Assembly (NCBI RefSeq): GCF_037975245.1
Contig: NC_092573.1
Coordinates: 12,335,001 to 12,399,000, forward strand
From: Apostichopus japonicus
Lineage: Eukaryota; Echinodermata; Holothuroidea; Aspidochirotida; Stichopodidae
DNA length: 64,000 nucleotides
Direction of reading: 5' to 3'
In this document: positions 44,725-57,538 of the stretch, in pieces
Position numbering within the stretch: the first letter of the stretch is position 1
How the letters are laid out: each line of letters begins with the position of its first letter
The notes under the pieces: model-generated
Told to the model about the DNA's origin: nothing
What the model saw: the letters and a program-made list of their open reading frames with translations, nothing else
Database searches by the model: none
Program-made: the position numbers and the translations under genes

Positions 44725-47146
44725 TATGAAATTTTTATTTTAGATTCAAATTATTAAACCACGTGACGATTTGACAAGTACGCATAATATTAATTACACA
44801 ACAACTATAATACAACTTTACACGGAGTCTTTTCTTTACCAATATAGTGTGACTGTATATATGTTTACAACCCCCACCCCAGCCATGTATATTTGAAAAG
44901 TCAACCTTCCGGGGGGGGGGGGTGGGGGATAAATACGGGTGGACGGGACTGTATGGACTTCAATATCGAATTGTGTCTTTTCTGTGCATGATCGAAACTC
45001 CGATTCATCACACCTATCGGAGCAGATGATGGGGAAGGGTTTGGTTGTTGTATTTCCTTCTCCGTCTGTGCGTTTTTTGAAGAAAAAATGATAAGACCGA
45101 TTTCCTGCATTCTAGAGATAAATTCCCAAATCATTATTATAGTATTTGTGTGCGTGCGTGCATGTGTGTGCAGACGTGACATTTGATAACCTCTCTTAAC
45201 ATACAAATCTATGGTAAAGTGATGTTGTTCCTTTCGAATTTTTTTCGAGAAAAATACAAATCTAGGTGTCACGTGATGTTGTATATACATCAATGGATAA
45301 GTTATGGTCATAACATAGGTTCCACCTTCAAATAAAGTATTATTATTAACAAGATAAGATCTGCTATTTCTCTCAGTTTAGGGGATTTTAAACTCCACCG
45401 TAACCGTTAAGAATACAGAGATAATCTTTTGAAAGGCTATAACTTTATGCTTCTATTCATTTCGATGTAAAATTGACCAAATATTCCAATCTCTTTTTTT
45501 ATTTAATCAGGTCACAAAGGCAAAATGGCCATTACAACATAAATTCGGTGGGGTTTTAACTAATATAATTATCTTCCGGTGAGTCGTTTGCGTCCAGCAC
45601 CTATCAGGTGTTATAAGCAGTTACGTACACAGGAGCTGGGAGAATGGTGAGGGCGGGTGTTGGGAGACACCATCAAATAAAGTTGCTCCTGCACCCACTC
45701 TTCTCTATATACTCCTGGAAGGGTGGTATTACCAGGGTCGGGACATACCACCCCCACCACCCGTGAAGTCAGCTTTTCCCTTCCTCTGGCCGGCACTAGC
45801 TCTCTATTTTTGTTTACGCTTCCAATCTGAAAACGTATTTACTTGTCTACTTAACTTCTACTTAATTTCCTATACTAGTCATCTTTTATTATTTATGCTA
45901 TCATGCAGGACTGTTCATGCTAAGTAGGAGCGAAGGAGATTTTCGGACAGGGTGATTGCGAATTGGTTGGTGTATGGGTGCGTGTGCGTGTGTCTTGGAG
46001 GTGGGAGAACATGCTCCACAAAATATTTAGGTGTAGGAACCCTGGGGCAGTGGCTCAGCCAGAATTGTTTAATGAGTGGGTGTGTGTAGGGGGTTGGGGC
46101 TCCTTTACTTCATTGACGGTGACTGATTGGATAGTGTCAGTTTGTCAGTTTGGCCCCAACTTTCATAGTCACATCCTGGTTTTCACAATTCAGACTTAAA
46201 CGAAGGAAATAGGCAACCAGTCAGCGATAAGTCTGCTTAAATTTGTTAGAAAGTACTATAGGCTCACATTAACATGTTTGCACAACCTTCATAAAGAGCA
46301 TGATATATCCTACTTAATGCAATATTTGCAGTTTATTATTGATTGAAAATCATCTTTACCCTTGTGGAAACATGTTCACAAGGTCCTGAATATGGAAGAA
46401 AGCAACTTCATTAAAAAATATGATGTTTTCCATATAGCTATGCTTAATGTCAAGATGTCTCTGGTGCAATGGAATTCATTTTGCACAATAAAACAAGAAG
46501 TCTACAGGGGACTCCAGTAAATTCTGTAGAGTACAGTGATTATAAAATAGTGATCTGTGCACATAAATTGAAATACGTGCTATTTAGTTGATCAACTTCA
46601 GGTTAAAAGAGGATAGGTAGTTCAGAGATACATTTGACATATCTTTCTGTAAATTGACATTGATAAGAACTTATTGTATGAACTTGAAAAAGGAAAGTAT
46701 GCATGTTTATAATTGCATTGTGCATAGTGTTGAGATTCTGTTGATCTCCATAGTCTTGAAAACTTAGAGATATTTGTCCAATATTGTAAATATAGGTTTC
46801 TTAGCTGTCATGAACTTGAAGAATTCTTATATCTCTGGTCATCTAAAAGTGGTTATGCTTGTGGTCCCAGAAAATAAGTTTATTGTAAGTTTACTGTAAT
46901 TTGAAATCTCTGGTAAGATATATGTTGATATGTTTTATTGATATTGTTAATGTAGGTGTGCTATTGGTCTTGCAGATGTAGGTGTATTTGTGTGGTCTTG
47001 AGAATGTAGGTGAGTTTGTGTGGTCTTGTTAATGTAGGTGTGTCTCTAGTGGTCCCGGAAATGTAGATAAGTTTTTTACTGGTCCCCACTCCTGTGAACC
47101 ACTCGGGACGAAAATGCCGGTCCCCATATACCAGGTGCGTATGTAT
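44725..47146. other. Non-coding stretch, copy 2
   Basis: Counterpart of 2010-4440. The G tract is shorter here, which alters the frame of a minus-strand open frame and argues against its being coding. No gene seen. Confidence 0.5.
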
Positions 47147-48401
47147 GTCTGTGTGTGTGTTTGTCAGTGTACAATACATTGTCTTCTAGAGCCGATAACT
47201 CCTGGTGTCTGTGTGAGTGTTTGTCAGTGTATAGTACATTGTCTTCTAGAGCCGATAACTCCTGGTGTCTGTGTGAGTGTTTGTCAGCGTATAGTACATT
47301 GTCTTCTAGAGCCGATAACTCCTGGTGTCTGTGTGAGTGTTTGTCAGTGTATAGTACATTGTCTTCTAGAGCCGATAACTCCTGGTGTCTGTGTGAGTGT
47401 TTGTCAGTGTATAGTACATTGTCTTCTAGAGCCGATAACTCCTGGTGTCTGTGTGAGTGTTTGTCAGTGTATAGTACATTGTCTTATAGAGCCGATAACT
47501 CCTGGTGTCTGTGTGAATGTTTGTCAGTGTATAGTACATTGTCTTCTAGAGCCGATAACTCCTGGTGTCTGTGTGAGTGTTTGTCAGTGTATAGTACATT
47601 GTCTTCTAGAGCCGATAACTCCTGGTGTCTGTGTGAGTGTTTGTCAGTGTATAGTACATTGTCTTCTAGAGCCGATAACTCCTGGTGTCTGTGTGAGTGT
47701 TTGTCAGTGTATAGTACATTGTCTTATAGAGCTGATAACTCCTGGTGTCTGTGTGAATGTTTGTCAGTGTATAGTACATTGTCTTCTAGAGCAGATAACT
47801 CCTGGTGTCTGTGTGAGTGTTTGTCAGTGTATAGTACATTGTCTTCTAGAGCCGATAACTCCTGGTGTCTGTGTGAATGTTTGTCAGTGTATAGTACATT
47901 GTCTTCTAGAGCCGATAACTCCTGGTGTCTGTGTGAGTGTTTGTCAGCGTATAGTACATTGTCTTCTAGAGCCGATAACTCCTGGTGTCTGTGTGAGTGT
48001 TTGTCAGTGTATAGTACATTGTCTTCTAGAGCAGATAACTCCTGGTGTCTGTGTGAGTGTTTGTCAGTGAATAGTCCATTGTCTTCTAGAGCAGATAACT
48101 CCCGGTGTCTGTGTGAGTGTTTGTCAGTGTATGGTACATTGTCTTCTAGAGCCGATAACTCCTGGTGTCTGTGTGATTATTTGTCAGTGTATAGTACATT
48201 GTCTTCTAGAGCAGATAACTCCTGGTGTCTGTGTGAGTGTTTGTCAGTGAATAGTCCATTGTCTTCTAGAGCAGATAACTCCCGGTGTCTGTGTGAGTGT
48301 TTGTCAGTGTATGGTACATTGTCTTCTAGAGCCGATAACTCCTGGTGTCTGTGTGAATATTTGTCAGTGTATAGTACATTGTCTTCTAGAGCAGATAACT
48401 C
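47147..48401. repeat. 60-bp minisatellite, 21 units (copy 2)
   Basis: Same array as 4441-5755 with one unit fewer. The pattern of variants places the lost or gained unit among the TTATAGAGCTG-type units near 5161-5280 of copy 1. Otherwise the order of variant units is conserved. Confidence 0.95.
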
Positions 48402-48958
48402 AGAAATTATATGGTATAATTTTATACTTGTTATACATGGATACATCTTAATGTGTAAAAGTACCCTGTTGTTTTTCAAACAAGTCATAGGTCATTTCAG
48501 GACAGTTGAGGTCCCAAGGCAAAGTCAAATGTATAAAGCTTGGGTGAACTTTGTACTGGATGTTTAGATCCACCATTATAGTCAGTACAAGAAAACTATT
48601 GTTTTCTCTGAAGGTCAAAGGTGAGCAGTACGTGGTCAAAGTCTGAAAGCCTTGAGTAAACAAGATTACCTCCAAAAGTAAACCCTTGGATAAGCTGATT
48701 GCTTGATATGGCAGTCTGTGTCGATGTGAGAAATGTCGTCTCCAACGACGGTCAACGCTTGACATTGTCCATCTTGTGTGCAATGTATATTAAATGATCA
48801 TTTTTATAACATTTATTAAGGAACCACTAAAGTCTGCTTGTCGTGTGGTGTGTCGTAGATTGTCAGGCTTTGAGAAAATAAGTTTACTTTGTCTGAAAGT
48901 TTGAATCCCTTGAAAAGAAATGTCAACACTTCTCTACAACACTTTTACAGTGCCTATA

Positions 48959-49206
48959 GGCGAGTGTTAGCTCAGTGGTTAACGCCGGTGCCTTCCAATC
49001 ATAAGGTCCCCGGTTCAATTAAGTCACTCCAAGACTAATGTATGTCGTCCAGTTACAGAGTTGTTGACAATTGACAATTCATTATCATGGACGTTAAAGA
49101 TGTATCTAAGAGACAGATTTCGGTCAGCTTCCGGCTTTGATAAGCCAATGAGGTTTCTTCGCGAGTTCCTGCTTGCAGGAGGATTTTAAAACATATATAC
49201 TTTTTT
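48959..49206 (+). mobile_element. tRNA-derived SINE (copy 2)
   Basis: Same element as 6313-6565 at the same site. The tail differs: about 60 bp of the ACATAC-rich tail and its flank in copy 1 are replaced by TTTTTT here. Confidence 0.85.
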
Positions 49207-49431
49207 ACACAAGGAGGTAGAGACTTGTAAATGACTCATTTTTGTGTCAGTAGCAGTATTTAGACAAAAAGCTAAGTCTTAGAAGTAAGCTTGACCTTTC
49301 TAACAACGGAATAACAAATTTCTGAAATATTAAGTGAATAGTGATCATATAGACTGAAGATATTTGTAATCTGTTGTAATTTTAAAATCTATCCATCAGT
49401 CGCATATTCTTGACGACTTTATAACCCACAG

Positions 49432-49596
49432 CAAAGCGGTCAAAGTACGCCTGATGCGGCGTCTCTCACGACTCCAGAGAACCGAGCATTAATTAGACGC
49501 ATGCTGATAAAGTGTTCTGATGTAGCAAACCCAACACGGCCTGTTGACCTATGTGTGGCCTGGGCGAACAGGATATCACAGGAGTACTTTAACCAG
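49432..49596 (+). CDS. PDE8-like phosphodiesterase exon (copy 2)
   Basis: Identical to 6828-6992, with the same acceptor and GTGAGT donor and the same duplicated decoy donor downstream (49570-49680). The 55 residues keep the KCSDVANP metal-ligand block. No mutation has hit it in either copy, which fits selection or a very recent duplication. Further exons of the catalytic domain were not seen within 9 kb on either side. Confidence 0.8.
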
Positions 49597-50100
49597 GTGA
49601 GTTTAGTAAAGCATGATGCAAATAGGATATCACAGAAGTACTTTAACCAGGTGAGTTAATTAGTAAAGCATGATGCATGGTAAAAGTCAGTACTATATAT
49701 GTCACGCACAGGTGCTCCCAACATACATGCATATTAAAGAGAAAAGGCAGGCCAATCAGTGCGGGACAACTGCAGTATTACATACTTCGTCATCAGCAAT
49801 CAATGTTCAACGACCAAACTTGTGATTTCATTTGACAATATTTCTGTTAAAGGAAACCAATTGCCCACCCTCAAAGTTTGAATGCAGTTAAATTATAAGT
49901 AGTTATGATTCACTTCAATTTAGATGATTTTTTGGGCATTTTGTAATGAAGATGCGTACACGATGGAACTGGACTCTGGAATTGACTTGAAATTTACCTG
50001 AAAATTGCCTGATAATTCTCTGAAAATTTTTGAATATAAGACTGATAAACGCAAAACTCAACATTAGTGTTTTGGGCCTATGAAAAAGACTCGCTTTCTT

Positions 50101-50203
50101 AACCTTCGTGGTAAATTACCCTTGGCAGAGAAATATTCTTGTGGTTCGTACGTCAACAGCCCCCCATTGACGTACAAACCAATACATAAACACCGTGAAG
50201 GTT
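50101..50203. repeat. Imperfect ~100-bp hairpin, copy 2
   Basis: Counterpart of 7497-7599 with the same pairing arms. Confidence 0.6.
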
Positions 50204-52042
50204 ACAACATACTTTCTCTGCCTTGTATCGTTGATCATTTAATGCAATCTCTCTAGTCAAACATTCCGTTAACATTTCACGAAGTTAGCCTCTATGTAAT
50301 AAATTCAAATTCTTATGGAAACGAAAGACATATGTTGTTTACACAGTGCTGTTTTCTACGTTGAACCGTTGTGTAAAATAATATGCGGTCAGTTATATCA
50401 GGGAGTTGTTCCATAACAACTCCCTGGTTAGATCATTTGAAGCCAGCAGGTTAAAAACTCGGCCACTCACTAAAGTGCCACATCGGTCAGTCCAATACCA
50501 GGCGTTTCATCGTCTAAAAACTGGAATGAAATGTCCATCAGACCACATTTCTGCGATGTTAATGAAGATTATGACAGCCAATAACATATAAGGATCCCAC
50601 TTAAAGATGCAGTTTGTGTTGTAAATTCTTGCAATATTTACCAGCCGTAATTATTAGAGTGCAGCAAACATGAAAGGAATGACGAGATTAGGAATAAAAC
50701 TCAGCGGTTTGAAACCAAGATTAAAAGAAATCTAAAACCTTTCGCATTTAATCATTATCTGTTAATAACTCAATAATAATCCTTAGGGTTGAGGAGACTG
50801 TGAGCTTCTCTCACGTATGAAGCAACGATTGCTAAGCCTCATTGCTTCAAATGCCACCTCCTTTAAGCACTCGGCCACAGCACCGGTCAGGCATTAATAA
50901 ATAAAGTGTGAAATAGGGGTCTCAGACAAGCATCAACCTATCTACATATGGACAGTGGCGGCACCAGAAATACCTGAGGGGAGGCAAGTGGGGTCAATCG
51001 AACCATTTTCTTCTATGGGACGGGGTGAGGACAAACTCTTGGGAGTGCAAAACGAAGCTGTATTAAATGCATATCACTGGAAACTTAAGAACACGCCATA
51101 TTCCCACCCTATCCCACACGGCGTAATCGGTAAACCAAATTTACTTTTTACATGAAATTAAAAACTCACCCTATTTAAAATGGGATGTTGATCGATTTCG
51201 CGGCCCGAGTTGCAGTGAGTAGTTGAGCAACGTTTCGAAAAATAACCGGCTCCTTGCGTTATAATAACAGATGTACCTTGACATGTTATTTGCTAGGTGA
51301 GCAATGAGGGCCCTGCGGCACTTTTAGCCCTTGTCTCTACAGCACAAAAACACATGTCAGAAAGAGGAATTCTATTTCTGTGGAAGGTATTCCAGGCCCT
51401 GACGGTGAAGTGCTTTCTACAGCACAGAAATACCTTCTAGAGATTACAATCCAATTGTAATGTTATAGGAAGCGAAAACTATGAAGGTTTAGTATTTCTG
51501 TTAGTTAACATTTATCCAAATAAAGGCAATTTATACGTACGTGAGACTCGTTTAAGTTTTGTTTTCAGCAGCCGAATGGGAGGGTGGGGTGGGGTGGCTG
51601 GGCTGGGCAGAGGATTCAAATCATCTTGATTGGCCCTCTTGCCTCACCCACCTTTGCTCCACCACTGCATATGAACGCATAAGACCTCGTGGGATCGTTG
51701 TATCTAACTCTTTCCATGTAGGGACTCGATATAATGCTAACTATTAGCCTATACCTGAATTGTATGTTGGTATTAATTACATGACTTCCACATTTACAGC
51801 ACAGGACCGAATTATCGTGTTTACTCATGTATGGATATCATTTTCGTCACTCTGCTAATAATGAGACCACATGAGAGCTTTGATATAGCTTGTTATATCT
51901 CCAAGATTTCAGTAGACAATTTGTAAAGCGATAAAAGGCACGTTGTCTCTCTGTCAGTCTGTGGCGACTTCCTCGTTTTGCCTAAATCCATTTAAGATTG
52001 AAAAGTCGGGAAATCATACAGATCTGCCTAGAGCGCTGTTAT
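50204..52042. other. Non-coding stretch, copy 2
   Basis: Near-identical to 7600-9433. No supported gene. Confidence 0.5.
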
Positions 52043-52581
52043 TCAGGATCTCGCTTTAGCAAGAACTGATGTACTTCCAGATGTTACATCAACAAGGTCC
52101 ACCGACGGTGGCACCTCTGGTCTGGCGAGGTTCCTGGCAACCCGCCTCAACAGGTGGAGTAAAGCTGCTCTGAATTGCGAATTACTTGCAATATAAATAA
52201 ATGGATGTACCCATGAGTTCATGAAGGCCAAAGGGACAAAGATATCGTACTGTTTGGTTTCGAAATACTCAAATTTCAAAAGAGTAAGGTTAGCAAGGAA
52301 GAAATTGATTTCATCCGGAGTCCAACAAATGATGAACATTGTAATCACGACGAGGAGCATCCTTATCACCTTCATCCGGGTCTCCAGCATCTGCCTGTTC
52401 GCTCCGTCCTGGTCAAATGAGGTCAACGTGGCGTTCCTTGCGAATGCGTTGGCTTGTCTGGTCAGTCGTTTTATATTTATTACTTGGGTCGTTATCATCA
52501 CTGTTACAGGGAGTACATACCCGAACGAGAACAATAATATTTCGAATGTTACAGACGAAACGACTGGAACTTTTACCGGAA
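52043..52581 (-). CDS. Rhodopsin-class GPCR, C-terminal exon (copy 2, intact)
   Basis: A terminal exon after the acceptor ATTAAACAG, 178 whole codons plus a stop. It encodes TM5 (EILLFSFGYVLPVTVMI), a short third loop, TM6 with the class-A motif CWTP (IICWTPDEINFFL), and TM7 (VPLAFMNSWVHPFIYIASN). An amphipathic helix 8 (QFRAALLHLLRR) and a short tail follow. The usual NPxxY of TM7 reads HPFIY, an Asn-to-His change. The layout is like peptide or amine receptors expanded in marine deuterostomes; the ligand cannot be assigned. Upstream exons for TM1-TM4 should lie on the minus strand at higher coordinates, but I did not find them in the window. Copy 1 has lost TM6/TM7. Confidence 0.85.
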
Positions 52582-54124
52582 CTGTTTAATGTACAAAGAT
52601 TAACATAGTAGCTCCAAAATAAATCAAGAAACACAGCTATCAAAGTTGGTTTATATTTATTAATGCAAAACACTTACTTAAAAGACTAAATAACAACAAG
52701 CTAACTAAAACTGACTGAAAAATAATCAACAGCTGACAACTTACAACTGACAACTATCAACTAACAATAGCAACTAAACAACTGAGCAACTAACAACAAA
52801 CAAGTAACAAGTAGCAATTCACAAGTAACTCAAACCCAATGACTACATCCCCATTTAAACACAACTCAGGTACTGACCACCAATCTTAAACTAACCCAGC
52901 AGCCTTCGCACCCTTTTACAAAGAACGAGATAAGAACATGCATGAAGTAAAACTTTCATGGGACAAGGAATAAGATAAAAGCATACATTAAACTTTCCAC
53001 AGGCTTTTAAATCAAGATGAGCCACACAGATGACACCAATACGTATGACGCATTTGTTTTTCAAATCACACTTAAAGATTCTCAGGAGTATAACTATAAA
53101 GACTACATAAGGCTCTCTAAACTACTGGCATCTAATAATACAATGGTTGTAAACAAATTTGTGTGAGAAAATCTACTTTCTCACCACCGTGAAATCACTA
53201 CAATATCAATTTTATATTAATTATTTAATTTTGCAAGTCAATCCCAGGGAGGCTATCAAAATGGAGGAGAGTTTAACGAATCGAGTAGATACAAGGTAAC
53301 ATGGGCTGATAGTCATGAACCATGCATGCTTAAACGATTTGGGGAAACCAACTGAGTTTCTTATTTAACGATGTCAATTATATAGGTTTTACCTTAATAC
53401 CAATGTGCACATTTATATACACATCTATAAATTGGTTGGCTGTTTGCATGTTTGCGTGTATGAATGCACACTTTTATATACGGATCATATTCGGACGGCT
53501 GGCAACTTTAATAAAAAGAGAATTCGTATGCTTACAACGTCCCAAGTTTAAGTATAATCCACACGTAAACCTATGATGCATTGACTTCTTAATGATATGG
53601 TCACTATTAATTCGAACCAGCACAGATAAATTCACATATAGAATTGTAGTCAAACAGTTTTACTTTTATTATAAGAATCAATTAAAGTGAGCAACTATAT
53701 ATTTGTGTCAACCGTTAGATTCTCCTGCCATCATCAAGATATGCTTGTAACGAGTAACGTCGGTTTGTACACATTTAATTAATCTGACAACAAATTAGAG
53801 GTGATCATTTTCCACAACATCCTTGTTATTTGTTTATGGTGACCTTACCTATACTACCGTCACATACAAAATTTAGACTCATAAAAGCTATTATTTTACC
53901 AAATATTGTGGATAAGAACAAGCTCATCTCTTACATGCTATTAAGGGGATGGGGAGGGGTTAATTTCATACCATTGTCACGGACCATTGATTAGTGACTG
54001 ACAAGAACTTCCAGGTAATTGAGACATGCGTGCAAAACCTATAACCAAATGTTAACAACACATATATTGAAACTGTGTAGGACGCAGTGACTCATAATGT
54101 ATCATCATCTTTTGATATCAGTTA
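52582..54124. other. Non-coding stretch, copy 2
   Basis: Counterpart of 9710-11252, with the same AACTAACAA-rich run at about 52690-52830. No earlier GPCR exons could be recognised here. Confidence 0.5.
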
Positions 54125-56402
54125 TCAGATTTCTTGTTTCTTTTGAATTACGATCGCCTCCCAATCATTTCTTAGCATTGTTTTTCCATCAACTGTCGAA
54201 GTCAAATCTGGTTCACTCAGACGTTTTAGAATATCTTCAATTACAATTGGAGATTTGTTGAAATGAAAATGTACCTCTTGCATGAGGAAATCAAACAACA
54301 TTTGGCCGTCTTTCTTGTTGCTATCGAAGCATGGCGTAATATCAACGAACGATTCAACCCTGGTGGTCTCGAAGGGAATGCTGAGTGTCTTCAATATCTG
54401 TTTGACGTCTTCGGCGTTCTTCGTGTTAAAAATGTTTTCATCGGGCAACTGGCACCGCTTCGGAAACCGCCAGACATCAGAAAAGTCTGCAATAGCCAAT
54501 GAAAAGTATTAAAATCAAATCATTTAAAAATCAATAATTAATTAACAAAACAAGAATGAAAACTAACGATGGATGTAACGAATCAAGGTCAGGGCACTAT
54601 TTTGTTTCTATGGAAATCTCGCTAGTGGGGTAAATTATGTAGGGGGCCCATTTCCTCTCGAAGAAAAATGTGGTACCTTGTGACTATTGTTTCTGATGTA
54701 TGTTGTATTCGTAGCCGAACATGGCACAATGGTTCACATAAAAATCATTACAAACCCGCAAACTCCGAAGATTAAAGTTATTCTCCATATACATGTTCTA
54801 TTACATTACATGTTCTAACATCGTCCAACTGTGATGTCCAAGATTTCAGCAATATACAAAGGATGAAAAATAATAAATTTCAATATTCACTCTTGAAAAA
54901 CATTTCAATCAACAAAGCACAAGTAAGTTCAAAACATTAAAGTGACACTAGACGGAAAAGTGAGGGCGTAATGGCGTAATGGCGTCATGGCGTCATGGCG
55001 TGGTTTTAAGGGTGGCCCCCCTAAAATCGAATGCTAATCTGCGGCTCAACGGTATAACAATTTGTTGGTTAATATAAATATTCAGGTGCATAGCCTTCGC
55101 CTTCATGTCGTCTGTGGGCTATGGATGAGTGAAGTTTAATGATCTTTTGTGGATAATTTAACTGTGAAATATGCAAAAACATGTCGAATTTTGGTCGAAA
55201 TTCACCAGATTCATCCGCCATTGTATTGGGCATATACTGAGTGACAAAAGAGTTGACACGACACACGACATCTGTGGTTAAGCCTATAGGAGAGAGACAT
55301 ATATAGCATTACCCGCAGTCAATATCAAAAGGAGAATACCACCATCCTCTAAGCAGGCCAGAAACTCTTTGATGGTCTTTTCCAGATTTGGAATATGATA
55401 CAGCGAGTGGATGCTGGACACAAAATGAAACTTGGTGCTTGGGATGTCCGTGAGTGTAAGATCATCGTAATACTGTTGCCACGTCGTTTGGTTCCAGTCC
55501 CATTCCACTGAGAGCAAACTCTCCTCCGCTGCATTCTCTTTGAACCTATCAATGTGCGATAGCATGGGTTCAACAATAGTGCTGCAAACGTCAGGAAACT
55601 TTCTCAATATGCATGAAATGAGTTTACAATCCATAAACCCTGAGGAGCAAAAACCCGGAAACAAAGAGAGAAACAAACAAAAGACATAGAAACGATTTTA
55701 TAAATATTAGCTGTTACATGTTAATGAACAATCTAGTAACATCATCTATGAAATTTGAGTAATAGCAATCTTAGCCTCAAGTTGACGATTCTCATGAGTT
55801 AAAAAGATATAGTACACGAAGGATCTATTTGTTTGTAATTTTTGATGTAATTTTGTAGTTTTCCCCCTTAAGGCAAACTTTCATGCCCCTGCTGCCCCTC
55901 GATATCTGTACCCCCGGTCGCCCTCTGTTTGCCCCTTCTAAATCCCACAGAACCTTCGTTTGGTAATTGGTTAAAACATCAGAGGGTTGTAAGGGGTTAA
56001 ATCAAACTTTATACATGCAATGCAGGACAGTGTGTGACATCTTCACTAATGGTGAGGTGCATGGTATCTTCTCTCTTGCCTCCCTTCCCTGTCCCCTCTT
56101 CCCTCGTCCCCCTTCTTCTGCCCTCATCTAATCGGCACCCGTCTGTGTCGGGAATTACAGTGCTCCACGTGTCCACCAGCATTTTAACACAACTTACCTG
56201 ACGCAGATCCAATACCAAGAGTTCTTAGTTTGGTTCCACCTTCTACGAGACCTTTGCTTAATTTTTCCACCACGACCTTGGGAAATACCTCTTCTGCCCA
56301 TTTCGATAGGATTTCATGTTTTGCAGAATACTTGCAAAAAACGTCGAAGGCCTTCGCGTAGTGATTGTGGTTATCGATTAGTCGTCGGTTATTCGAATCC
56401 AT
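54125..56402 (-). CDS. HNMT: HNMT-like SAM-dependent methyltransferase, copy 2
   Basis: Exons 56402-56198, 55639-55313 and 54486-54125, same sizes, phases and splice sites as copy 1; 297 residues, open throughout. Exons 1 and 2 differ from copy 1 by about one residue each (Ser to Ala in exon 1; SLYYI to SLYHI in exon 2). Exon 3 differs at about 17 of 120 residues, mostly in its first 30. The Tyr-to-His change falls at the place of human Tyr147, near the methyl-acceptor site, so the two copies may prefer different substrates or one may be relaxed. Intron 2 is shorter and largely unalignable in 55035-55265. Confidence 0.87.
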
Positions 56403-57536
56403 GTTCCGTAACCTAATAATTAAGAACCAAGAATGAAACCAATGGTTAACCGTTGTTATTGATGCGTTACACACTTTATGGGGTGGAGGTGGGGAGGATG
56501 AGCTCACAACCAAAAGTCATTATTATAGTAACCTTGCGAGTTGACGTTTCGATCCTAGCAGGATCTTCTTCAGAGACTGATGCTGCCGTAGGATTGAAAC
56601 GTCAGGCCCACTTACTTGTAAACATTATCTTATACACGGGCTCTTTAATGGATAAGCAGTTTGCTAACAGGTTTTGTTTTATTTAATTTAGCTAATATAC
56701 ATATAAAAACGGAAACTACGTAAGTAGAGGAATTGTAACATTTATAAAATTAAGAAGATTAAAAATAGTTGTCCGATCATCTGTATAAGCAGAAGGAAAA
56801 AGAATATAAGAGTGTAGTGAAAAATGGCAAATTGTTTTTTTAAGTTGGTTACAAGATGGAATAATCCATGTTTACTTGTAATAAATGCAATGCATAAATA
56901 CCGGAAAACAAGTGTATAGAAACAAGCTGGTTGACCTTCAGATGAAACACAAACCAGATTAATAATGTTGTATTTACATATAGGCATGTGCACTTCTTTT
57001 ATTGTAAATAATAACACATGACGTATAATATACAATATATTTCTTTGTAGACCCAAACTGATTTTTTTAAGAAAGAATTTTGCAATCATTATGTTCTTTT
57101 ATGCTTGCTATTTGAAGTTAAAAGCTAATCAGATGATCTGCTACTTGAAGAAATAGTTTTAATGGCCAAGAAAAGGGCGCCGTCATAGATCAATTGGGAA
57201 CCATTTCTACTACAACGAACCATTTATATTTGTATACAAAAATATGTCATTGTAGTGCGTGGTGAAGGTCAATGTTAGTTACCGATTGTTCATATTCAAT
57301 GGAGGGGTCTTCGTTACTGCAACTCTTTTGATTTTTTTTTTTGGTGTCACGAAGAAGCCAATTCTGCCTTTGGTCCCTTAGCTTTGGCCAAAGCTATATT
57401 GTGTAATGTTTATAAACAAAACTCTAGCTAGCATGTGTCTGCAATATAAACGAATAATGATGACTAAAACCATCAGAACCAAGCTGTCAAAGCAGAGAAT
57501 ACACAGAGTCCTGGACAGTGATTGGTGAAATTGAAC

Positions 57537-57538
57537 TA
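57537..57538. other. Empty insertion site of the 15.3-kb transposon
   Basis: A single TA sits between TTGAAC and CATGGTAACG. Copy 1 has the same flanks with TA on both sides of the element. This fixes the element ends and its target duplication to the base. Confidence 0.88.
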
